From positions 1 through 5,517 of the forward strand of contig JAVVPL010000100.1 of assembly GCA_036655775.1 (NCBI GenBank): a stretch of DNA of 5,517 nucleotides. Direction: 5' to 3'. Under the pieces are notes generated by a model. That model was not told the origin of the DNA and did no database searches. It saw only the letters and a program-made list of their open reading frames with translations. Numbering within the stretch: the first letter of the stretch is position 1; each line of letters opens with the position of its first letter. The position numbers and the translations under genes were made by a program. The DNA comes from JAVVPL01 sp036655775 (GTDB taxonomy: Bacteria > Bacteroidota > Bacteroidia > Bacteroidales > P3). Positions 1 through 5,517 of this stretch are shown piece by piece.

Positions 1-1
1 T

Positions 2-3000
2 ATGTACAAAATTGCGGGAGAATTACTTCCTGCTGTTTTTCATGTGAGTGCTCGTACTCTTGCAGGACATGCACTTTCAATTTTTGGTGATCATTCTGAT
101 ATTTATGCAACTCGTCAAACTGGATTTGCTTTTTTAGCTTCAGGTTCGGTTCAAGAAGTAATGGATTTGGCTGGGGTCGCTCATCTAACATCTATTAAAT
201 CAAGAGTTCCTTTTTGTAGTTTCTTTGATGGGTTCCGTACCTCTCATGAAATTCAAAAAATTGAAGCTTTGAGCAATGAAGATTTAGCTCCTTTATTGGA
301 TATGGAGGCTGTGCAAGCATTCCGTGATAAAGCTTTAAATCCAGAACATCCAGTAACGCGTGGAACAGCTCAAAATCCAGATGTGTTTTTCCAAGCAAAA
401 GAAGCTTCCAACAAATATTGGGATGTGCTACCTGATATGGTCAATTCGTATATGGAGCAAATTTCTAAAGTGACGGGCCGTGAGTATAAACCTTTCACTT
501 ATTATGGAGATCCTAAAGCCGAACATATTGTTATTGCAATGGGTTCTGTTACCGAAACAATCAAAGAAACTATCGATTTTTTGCGTGCAAAAGGCGAAAA
601 AATAGGTTTGATTTCGGTACATTTGTATCGTCCTTTTTCAGCAAAATATTTATTGAATGTGTTGCCAGAGAGTGTTAAAAAAATCACTGTTTTGGATAGA
701 ACAAAAGAAATTGGTGCGACTGGAGATCCTTTATATTTGGATATAGTTGAAGTGTTCAATAGTAAAGCCGTACGTCCATTGATTATTGGTGGTCGTTATG
801 GTTTGAGTTCTAAAGATACAACTCCTGCGCAAATGATTTCTGTTTTTCAAAACATGAATCAAGCAGAACCTAAACATAAATTTACTGTAGGTATTGTAGA
901 TGATGTAACTTTCCATTCATTACCACTTCTTCCTGAAATTAGTGTAAGTCCTGCAGGTACTTTTGAAGCCAAATTTTATGGTTTAGGTGCTGATGGTACA
1001 GTGGGGGCAAATAAAAATTCTATCAAAATTATTGGAGATAATACCAATAAATATTGTCAAGCTTATTTTGCGTATGATAGCAAAAAATCAGGTGGTTTTA
1101 CATGTTCTCATTTACGTTTTGGAGACAATCCAATTCGTTCCCCTTATTTGGTAAATACCCCCGATTTCGTGGCTTGTCACGTAGCGCCTTATATTTTTAA
1201 ATATCCTGTATTGCGTGGTTTGAAAAAAAATGGTACCTTCTTGTTGAATTCCGTATGGAGTGTAGAAGAAACCAAAAAACAATTGCCAAACGATATGAAA
1301 AAGTTTATGGCTGAAAATAATATTACTTTTTATATTATCAATGCCACTGCAATTGCTGAAGAAATAGGTTTGGGAAATAGAACTAATACTATTCTTCAAT
1401 CCGCTTTCTTCAAAATCTCGAATGTTATTCCTTTTGAATTAGCTGTTTCTCAAATGAAAAAAGCAATTGACAAATCCTATGGTAAAAAAGGAGAGAATAT
1501 TGTCAATATGAATTATGCAGCGGTAGATAGAGGAATTGAATTTTCAAAAATTGAAATTCCATCCGATTGGAAAAATCTTCCATCCGATGTTGCTAAAGCT
1601 GAAGTTGCTGGAAAACCTGCATTTATTAGTAATGTAGTAGATGTGATGAATGACCAAAAAGGAGATGATCTTCCTGTGAGTGCATTTTTAGATGTGGCTG
1701 ACGGAACTTTCCCTTGTGGTACTTCTAAATATGAAAAACGAGGTATTGCTGTAAATATTCCACATTGGGTTCCTGAAAATTGTATTCAATGTAATCAATG
1801 TTCTTACGTTTGTCCTCATGCTGCTATTCGTCCTTTCTTGATGACTGAAGAAGAGGTGAAAAATGCACCTGCTGGTACCAATACGGTTAAAGCGAATGGT
1901 AAAGAATTTGAAGGTTTGCAATTCCGTATGCAAGTTTCGGCCTTGGATTGCACAGGTTGTGGAAACTGTGCCGATGTTTGTCCTGCCAAAACAAAAGCTT
2001 TGGAGATGAAACCTTTGATGGATCAAATGGATCAAGTAGAACGTTGGGATTATTTTGCAAATAAAGTAAGCAATAAAGCATCTTTGGTAGAAGTTGGCAA
2101 AACTGTTAAAAACAGCCAATTTGCACAACCTTTATTTGAATTTTCTGGTGCTTGTGCAGGTTGCGGAGAAACTCCATATATCAAATTAATTACGCAATTG
2201 TTTGGTGATAGAATGATGGTTGCCAATGCAACGGGTTGTTCTTCTATCTATGGAGGGTCTTGTCCTTCTATGCCTTATACTAAAAATGAAAAAGGTCGTG
2301 GTCCAGCTTGGGCTAACTCTTTGTTTGAAGATAATGCTGAATTTGGTTTAGGTATGCTTACGGCTGTCAAAAAAATGAGAGATCGTTTACAACGTTTGAT
2401 GGAAGAGGGTTTGCAATGTGATTGCTGTTCAGCTGAACTTAAAGCATTATTTACAGAATGGATCCAAAATCGTGAAAATACAGAAAAATCAATTGAAATT
2501 TCTGAAAAAATTAGACCTTTGGCTAAAGCTTGTTCTTGCGATATTTGTAAAGAAATTATCAAACATGAACACTATCTAATCAAAAAATCACAATGGATTT
2601 TTGGAGGTGATGGTTGGGCTTATGATATAGGTTATGGTGGTTTGGATCACGTAATTGCTTCTGGTGAAAATGTTAATATTTTAGTTGTAGATACTGAAGT
2701 CTATTCAAATACGGGTGGACAAGCTTCTAAAGCAACTCCAGTGGGTGCAATTGCTAAATTTGCAGCTTCAGGTAAACGTATTCGTAAAAAAGATTTAGGT
2801 GCTATTGCAATGACGTATGGGTATGTTTACGTGGCTCAAGTAGCTATGGGAGCAAATCAAGCACAATATTTAAAAGTACTTAAAGAAGCCGAAGCCTATA
2901 ATGGTCCTTCTCTTGTAATTGCTTATGCACCATGTATTAATCATGGTTTAAAAGCAGGTATGGGAAAAACACAAGAAGAAGCCAAACGTGCGGTTGAATG

Positions 3001-3241
3001 TGGCTATTGGCATTTGTGGAGATACAATCCTACTTTAGCAGAAGAAGGTAAAAATCCATTTACATTAGATAGCAAAGAACCCGAATGGGATAAATTCCAA
3101 GAATTTATCGCTGGAGAAGTTCGTTATAGCTCATTGAAAAAAATGTATCCTGCCGAAGCAGATGAGTTGTTTAAAGCCTCTCAAGAAAATGCACTTTGGA
3201 GATACAATCAATATTTGAGATACACCAAAATGGGTTGGTAA
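2..3241 (+). CDS. nifJ: Pyruvate:ferredoxin (flavodoxin) oxidoreductase, 5'-truncated by window edge
   Basis: This cytoplasmic enzyme oxidatively decarboxylates pyruvate with CoA to acetyl-CoA and CO2, reducing ferredoxin or flavodoxin. The 1079 visible residues match the NifJ/YdbK family, usually about 1170-1180 residues. The ATG at base 2 is internal: it aligns with the family's Y-K-[IL]-A-G-E-L stretch, so about 95 N-terminal residues are missing. Seen in order (numbered from base 2): the SRVPF..FFDGFRTSHE segment near 67-84; YGLGADGTVGANKNS from 326; an EKR motif at 578-580; two ferredoxin-type 4Fe-4S motifs (Cys594/597/600/604 and Cys650/653/656/660); the proximal-cluster ligands CAGC (718, 721), Cys746 and Cys978; and TPP-site motifs GDGWAYDIG from 869 and NTGGQAS from 903. 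The reading frame is open throughout and ends at TAA. An extra cysteine cluster at 806-849 is unusual and is listed separately. No C-terminal extension like that of Desulfovibrio PFOR is seen. A strong terminator follows, so this is the last or only gene of its unit. Confidence 0.97.
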   Translation: MYKIAGELLPAVFHVSARTLAGHALSIFGDHSDIYATRQTGFAFLASGSVQEVMDLAGVAHLTSIKSRVPFCSFFDGFRTSHEIQKIEALSNEDLAPLLDMEAVQAFRDKALNPEHPVTRGTAQNPDVFFQAKEASNKYWDVLPDMVNSYMEQISKVTGREYKPFTYYGDPKAEHIVIAMGSVTETIKETIDFLRAKGEKIGLISVHLYRPFSAKYLLNVLPESVKKITVLDRTKEIGATGDPLYLDIVEVFNSKAVRPLIIGGRYGLSSKDTTPAQMISVFQNMNQAEPKHKFTVGIVDDVTFHSLPLLPEISVSPAGTFEAKFYGLGADGTVGANKNSIKIIGDNTNKYCQAYFAYDSKKSGGFTCSHLRFGDNPIRSPYLVNTPDFVACHVAPYIFKYPVLRGLKKNGTFLLNSVWSVEETKKQLPNDMKKFMAENNITFYIINATAIAEEIGLGNRTNTILQSAFFKISNVIPFELAVSQMKKAIDKSYGKKGENIVNMNYAAVDRGIEFSKIEIPSDWKNLPSDVAKAEVAGKPAFISNVVDVMNDQKGDDLPVSAFLDVADGTFPCGTSKYEKRGIAVNIPHWVPENCIQCNQCSYVCPHAAIRPFLMTEEEVKNAPAGTNTVKANGKEFEGLQFRMQVSALDCTGCGNCADVCPAKTKALEMKPLMDQMDQVERWDYFANKVSNKASLVEVGKTVKNSQFAQPLFEFSGACAGCGETPYIKLITQLFGDRMMVANATGCSSIYGGSCPSMPYTKNEKGRGPAWANSLFEDNAEFGLGMLTAVKKMRDRLQRLMEEGLQCDCCSAELKALFTEWIQNRENTEKSIEISEKIRPLAKACSCDICKEIIKHEHYLIKKSQWIFGGDGWAYDIGYGGLDHVIASGENVNILVVDTEVYSNTGGQASKATPVGAIAKFAASGKRIRKKDLGAIAMTYGYVYVAQVAMGANQAQYLKVLKEAEAYNGPSLVIAYAPCINHGLKAGMGKTQEEAKRAVECGYWHLWRYNPTLAEEGKNPFTLDSKEPEWDKFQEFIAGEVRYSSLKKMYPAEADELFKASQENALWRYNQYLRYTKMGW
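2417..2548 (+). other. Six-cysteine cluster inside NifJ (CxCC ... CxCxxC)
   Basis: Residues 806-849 of the visible NifJ carry Cys806, Cys808 and Cys809, then after a charged helical-looking linker Cys844, Cys846 and Cys849. They lie between the proximal-cluster cysteine (746) and the GDGW thiamine-diphosphate motif (869). As I recall it, the E. coli YdbK sequence has a helical linker without cysteines at this point. The spacing resembles a metal site (zinc or Fe-S) or a redox thiol pair, but I do not know a named domain for it. The cysteine positions are directly visible; metal or redox function is inference. It may simply be common in related Bacteroidota. Confidence 0.55.
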
Positions 3242-3262
3242 TCTTAATGTGAAATCTTACCT

Positions 3263-3303
3263 AAAGGAGGGCATCTAGTAGATGCCCTCCTTTTTTATTT
3301 TTT
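3263..3303 (+). terminator. Rho-independent terminator after nifJ
   Basis: A perfect 14-bp inverted repeat (3263-3276 with 3280-3293) encloses a three-base AGT loop. The core arm is GGAGGGCATCT, much richer in G+C than its surroundings, and A/U pairs extend the base of the stem. The right arm runs into six T's, then after one A another T run. It begins about 20 bases after the nifJ stop, as expected for an intrinsic terminator. The AAAGGAGG at its left edge looks like a ribosome-binding site but belongs to the stem, and no start codon follows at a suitable distance. Confidence 0.95.
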
Positions 3304-3340
3304 GTATAGAGTAGTTTAGTCATTTTTCTATGCGATCTAC

Positions 3341-3371
3341 TTGGGAATATTCTAATAAAATATTAATTTTA
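3341..3371 (+). promoter_or_regulatory. Candidate Bacteroidota-type promoter for the TPR gene
   Basis: TTG at 3341-3343 is followed after 20 bases by TAATTTTA at 3364-3371. This is close to the Flavobacterium/Bacteroides pattern of a TTG -33 element and a TAnnTTTG -7 element, missing only the final G. It would give a leader of about 100 bases before the ATG at 3481. An alternative is the TATAAT at 3450-3455, nearer the start, which lacks a convincing upstream element. In DNA this A/T-rich either could be chance. No Shine-Dalgarno is seen before the ATG. The rest of the spacer between the terminator and 3481 holds nothing else I can support. Confidence 0.3.
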
Positions 3372-3480
3372 CATGCGGTATTAAAATGCTTCGTAAATGA
3401 AAGAATCTAAGCGCAAATCTATCAAAAAGCGTGAAAAATAGCCTTTATTTATAATATATTTTTTGGAAAATTAGGTCTAT

Positions 3481-5106
3481 ATGCAACGAAAAATATTTTC
3501 TTTAGGTCTTTGGTGTTTACTGTGTCTTTTAGTAGGCGTAAAGGGGTATGCAAAAAATATAGAACCGAACTATAAAATAAAAACAGCCTACCATAAAACG
3601 CAAATGAGAGATCCCAAATTGACTCTTTCTCTAAAACTATCTCATTCCGATTCCGCTCTTATTCTGGCACAAAAAAACAAAGATCGATTATTGGAAGCGG
3701 ATATTTATTTAGCAAAAGGGAATATATATGCTTCACAAGGATCTTATTCGCTATCTATAACAATAACAAATCGAGCTTTAGTCATTTTATCTAAGATCAA
3801 AAAAACAGAACAAGGCAAATATTTTGATGAAATATATAGTAAGGTCTTAAATAATATAGGCTATTCACAAGCGTATTGTTCCAATTATACCGAAGCCTTA
3901 AATTGTTTTAGTAAATTATTGCGTTGTTATGAGTCGAATGCAAAAATGCCTTATGCCGCATGGGCTTATAATGGATTCGCTTATATATACACAACGCAAA
4001 AAAAATTTAAAGAGGCTGAATTTTATGCACAAAAAGCCTTGGCAAAATCACAAGAATTAAATGATATTAAAATAATTTATAGTTCATATTCTTATCTAGG
4101 AGATATTTATTATCAACAAGGACTTTACGAACAAGCTTTAAATTTTTTCTTGGAACAACAAAAAATAGCGGCAACGCATACATTTGATGGGGATGCCACT
4201 ATTCATTCCTTATGTAATATGGCCGAAGTATATCATAAAAAAAAACAAGATAAAATTGCGGAACAATATTATCTAAATGCAATGCGTTTAGCTGAAAAAA
4301 ACAATAAGCCTTTGTATTTATTTATAAAATCGGCTTATGGTCAATTTTTGATGGAAAGTAAACGCTCGAATGAAGCCCTTACATTGTTTCTTTCATTATT
4401 AAATGAAAAACAACTTATAGATTATAGTGAATATAAAATAATTATTTTACAATGTTTAAGTACTTTATATGAAAATCGAGGAGATTATAAAAAAGCAACC
4501 CAATATCTTCAAGAATGTTACCAGTTGATAGATACAAATTATCTTCGAGAAGCTTCAGAAAAACTCGATTTGCGTCAAAGAAATTTTGATGAATATAAAC
4601 AAAGTACAGAACAAAAAATATTTCAACAAAATATAAAATTAGAACAAAATAATTCGCGAGCTAAAAATTTATGGATTGCAATTTTGAGTATTGTGTTTTT
4701 AATTGTACTATTTCTAACAGTTTATATTATTAGTAGAATTGTAAAACAAAGACAATTAAATACTTTGCTAAATGAAAAAATAGATTGGATTTATAATGCC
4801 GAAGATCAGCGAATTGAAGATAAAACGCGTGCGTTGATGGAAAATTTGAACGAAAAAAACGAACAGTGCCTTCCCGATTCTTTAGGAGTCGCTCAATTTA
4901 CAAGTGAAATAGAAACTTTGAAACGAAAAATCAATTTATTAAAAAATCAAATTCCACTCAAGGAAGAGAATACAAAACTAATTATAGAGATTGAAAATAT
5001 TTTGAATTCTTTTTCATCTGAAAAACAGTGGGCAGAATTTAAGTTGCTTTTTGAAAAATCTGGAGACTATTTGTGTGAGTCGCTTCAAAAAAATATCCTC
5101 AATTAA
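3481..5106 (+). CDS. TPR-repeat membrane sensor, frame cut short before its C-terminal HTH domain
   Basis: This 541-residue frame encodes the sensor part of a Bacteroidota TPR-TM-HTH regulator. Seen in order: an N-terminal signal sequence with basic start MQRK and hydrophobic core to about residue 20, with possible cleavage after Gly-Tyr-Ala (22-24); about seven TPR-like helical pairs (roughly 64-104, 118-151, 161-194, 203-231, 241-274, 281-311, 321-351) with typical A/Y/G/A positions; a charged coiled-coil-like stretch 352-395; one membrane helix at about 397-419 followed by KQR; then a cytoplasmic coiled coil to about 510. The WAEFKLLFEKSGDYLCESLQK segment is the usual lead-in to the HTH in this family, but the frame ends four codons after the A7 run at 5087-5093. 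The HTH is found in the -1 frame to 5288; joined, the product is 602 residues. The TPR domain is inferred to be periplasmic. The ATG at 3481 is chosen because the signal peptide starts right there. Ligand and targets are unknown. Confidence 0.88.
   Translation: MQRKIFSLGLWCLLCLLVGVKGYAKNIEPNYKIKTAYHKTQMRDPKLTLSLKLSHSDSALILAQKNKDRLLEADIYLAKGNIYASQGSYSLSITITNRALVILSKIKKTEQGKYFDEIYSKVLNNIGYSQAYCSNYTEALNCFSKLLRCYESNAKMPYAAWAYNGFAYIYTTQKKFKEAEFYAQKALAKSQELNDIKIIYSSYSYLGDIYYQQGLYEQALNFFLEQQKIAATHTFDGDATIHSLCNMAEVYHKKKQDKIAEQYYLNAMRLAEKNNKPLYLFIKSAYGQFLMESKRSNEALTLFLSLLNEKQLIDYSEYKIIILQCLSTLYENRGDYKKATQYLQECYQLIDTNYLREASEKLDLRQRNFDEYKQSTEQKIFQQNIKLEQNNSRAKNLWIAILSIVFLIVLFLTVYIISRIVKQRQLNTLLNEKIDWIYNAEDQRIEDKTRALMENLNEKNEQCLPDSLGVAQFTSEIETLKRKINLLKNQIPLKEENTKLIIEIENILNSFSSEKQWAEFKLLFEKSGDYLCESLQKNILN
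5087..5094 (+). other. Frame junction at an A7 run (A AAA AAT heptamer)
   Basis: The zero-frame codons here are CAA AAA AAT ATC, so bases 5088-5094 read A AAA AAT, which fits the X XXY YYZ pattern of -1 slippery sites. A one-base slip back gives CAA AAA AAA TAT and continues exactly into the HTH-coding frame. One extra A in the run would do the same. The zero-frame stop TAA follows at 5104-5106. GGAG at 5062-5065 is farther upstream than the spacing known for dnaX stimulation, and no strong downstream hairpin is visible. The junction is seen directly; its mechanism is undecided. Confidence 0.8.
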
Positions 5107-5288
5107 ATTCCTTAGATGTGCGACTTTGTATCTTAATTAGTATGAATTTAAGTACTAAAGAAATTGCTTCCCTAACTCATAAATCAATTCGAGGAATTGA
5201 AGGGGCTAAATTTCGTTTACGTAAAAAAATGGCTTTAGAGCCAGAGTCAGATCTTTATGAGCATATCACAGCATATAAAAATCAGTGA
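5094..5288 (+). pseudogene. LuxR/GerE-like HTH domain of the TPR regulator, displaced into the -1 frame
   Basis: Read from TAT at 5094, this frame gives 64 residues ending at TGA 5286-5288. It contains D-V-R-L-C-I-L-I, then M-N-L-S-T-K-E-I-A-S-L, then G-A-K-F-R-L-R-K-K-M. This is the signature of the C-terminal HTH in Bacteroidota TPR regulators (ELRLC..I..NLSTKEIA...VE.ARYRLRKKL). It continues without gap or overlap from the coiled-coil lead-in of the frame ending at 5106, so the two are one gene split by a single-base shift. Within it, the HTH lies at about residues 557-584 of the joined 602-residue product. The domain itself has no stop or decay, which suggests a recent break, a functional shift or a sequence error. 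An internal ATG at 5142 has no ribosome-binding site and would lose the first part of the domain, so independent translation is unlikely. Confidence 0.85.
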
Positions 5289-5303
5289 GAATAGAATATT
5301 TTG

Positions 5304-5320
5304 ATATTTAGTATAAATAT
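5304..5320 (+). repeat. Small A/T-only inverted repeat after the HTH stop
   Basis: ATATTTA and TAAATAT form a perfect 7-bp stem around a GTA loop, about 15 bases past the TGA at 5286-5288. It has no G/C pairs and no T run after it, so it is at best a weak terminator or 3'-end element. In sequence this A/T-rich it may be chance. Confidence 0.3.
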
Positions 5321-5332
5321 TTCAGTATGAAT

Positions 5333-5397
5333 GTGTCAAATTTGTTTGCGTAGATTTATCGTAGTTAAAAAGTAGATTTATGAGAGTGTGAAATTTG
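5333..5397 (+). repeat. Nested direct repeats upstream of the exported-protein gene
   Basis: Two pairs of direct repeats lie in the spacer before the ATG at 5445. The outer pair is GTGTCAAATTTG (5333-5344) and GTGTGAAATTTG (5386-5397), 11 of 12 identical. The inner pair is GTAGATTTAT, exact, at 5350-5359 and 5372-5381, with starts 22 bases apart (about two helical turns). The order is A-B-B'-A'. The TAGATTTA in each inner copy also resembles a TAnnTTTG -7 box. Regulator binding sites or duplicated promoter elements are possible; both are inference. Confidence 0.5.
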
Positions 5398-5400
5398 GTT

Positions 5401-5429
5401 TTGACAATTCAAAGAACGTATTTTGTTAT
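5401..5429 (+). promoter_or_regulatory. Candidate promoter for the gene at 5445
   Basis: TTGACA at 5401-5406 is followed after 17 bases by TGTTAT at 5424-5429, a sigma70-like arrangement. In the Bacteroidota pattern, TATTTTG at 5419-5425 is a TAnnTTTG-like box with one base missing, and TTG at 5395-5397 lies 21 bases upstream of it. Both readings put the start of transcription close to the ATG at 5445. No Shine-Dalgarno is visible, and the leader is A/T-rich. Confidence 0.35.
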
Positions 5430-5444
5430 TAAAATTATTTTAGT

Positions 5445-5517
5445 ATGAAAAAGAACTTTATTTTGTTAGCATTTATTAGCTTTCTTTTATCTTTAAGTTG
5501 TGTTTTGGGTAATAAAG
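5445..5517 (+). CDS. Exported protein, N-terminal signal sequence only (3' end beyond window)
   Basis: Only 24 codons are visible, running off the window edge. They encode a basic N-terminus (MKKN), a hydrophobic core (FILLAFISFLLSLS), then Cys19 and V-L-G-N-K. This is a signal peptide. Cleavage after Val-Leu-Gly by signal peptidase I is possible. Alternatively Cys19 could be a lipoprotein cysteine, but Ser-Leu-Ser before it is a poor lipobox. The mature protein and its function cannot be told. The start is chosen because the signal peptide begins at this ATG and because promoter-like sequence lies just upstream. It follows the TPR-HTH regulator in the same direction, so it may be a target of it, which is speculative. 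Confidence 0.7.
   Translation, partial: MKKNFILLAFISFLLSLSCVLGNK

Noticed and set aside
2..4. ATG at base 2 as the true start of nifJ
   Set aside because: Family alignment places this methionine about 95 residues into the protein. The N-terminal pyruvate/TPP-domain segment must lie upstream of the window.
1225..1231. In-frame A AAA AAT heptamer in nifJ as a programmed frameshift site
   Set aside because: The NifJ frame continues with full family similarity on both sides, and a -1 shift would only truncate the enzyme. It shows that this heptamer arises readily by composition.
1688..2128. A 146-codon open frame on the reverse strand within nifJ, and similar shorter ones across 195-2562
   Set aside because: They are antisense to a well-recognised enzyme gene, give cysteine/phenylalanine/serine-rich unfamiliar translations, and are shadows of its codon use.
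3263..3270. AAAGGAGG as a strong Shine-Dalgarno
   Set aside because: It is the left arm of the nifJ terminator stem, and no start codon lies at a suitable distance.
3397..3441. A 14-codon ATG-to-TAG frame giving a very basic peptide (MKESKRKSIKKREK) upstream of the TPR gene
   Set aside because: It has no ribosome-binding site, is very short, and its lysine richness follows from A-rich sequence. Nothing supports it as a leader peptide.
5142..5288. Independent small HTH protein starting at ATG 5142
   Set aside because: There is no ribosome-binding site, the start falls inside the conserved domain, and the upstream residues YPQLNSLDVRLC fit the larger regulator family, so it is the tail of the split gene.
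5327..5353. Short ATG frame of eight codons in the spacer before 5445
   Set aside because: It is too short, has no supporting signals, and overlaps the direct repeats.

Overview
The window looks like chromosomal DNA from a low-G+C member of the Bacteroidota. Three things point there. The second gene has a layout typical of that phylum: signal peptide, TPR repeats, one membrane helix, coiled coil and a LuxR/GerE-like helix-turn-helix. Start codons lack clear Shine-Dalgarno sequences and sit behind A/T-rich leaders. Loose TTG / TAnnTTT promoter-like elements are present. The genus cannot be fixed from the sequence. All supported genes are on the + strand.

Layout. (1) Positions 1-3241 hold most of a pyruvate:ferredoxin/flavodoxin oxidoreductase (nifJ). 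About 95 N-terminal residues lie upstream of the window. The iron-sulfur and thiamine-diphosphate motifs in the visible part are intact. (2) A strong intrinsic terminator (3263-3303) closes that unit. (3) A roughly 180-base A/T-rich spacer leads to a TPR/membrane protein starting at 3481. Its frame closes at 5106, but its DNA-binding domain continues in the -1 frame to 5288. The two frames join exactly at an A7 run that reads as the heptamer A AAA AAT. Joined, they give a 602-residue TPR-TM-HTH regulator. (4) Positions 5289-5444 are an A/T-rich spacer with nested direct repeats and promoter-like elements. (5) At 5445 a gene for a secreted or lipoprotein-like product begins and runs off the end.

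How they relate. nifJ is a central-metabolism enzyme (pyruvate to acetyl-CoA with reduced ferredoxin/flavodoxin) and looks transcriptionally separate from what follows. The TPR protein would sense something in the periplasm through its TPR domain and pass this to a cytoplasmic HTH. The exported-protein gene just downstream, with repeats in its upstream region, is a possible but unproven target.

Most noteworthy: the frame break that separates the sensor from its DNA-binding domain. It may be a pseudogene, a phase-variable tract, a programmed -1 frameshift or a sequence error. Second is a six-cysteine cluster in the C-terminal part of NifJ that does not belong to the known iron-sulfur ligand set.
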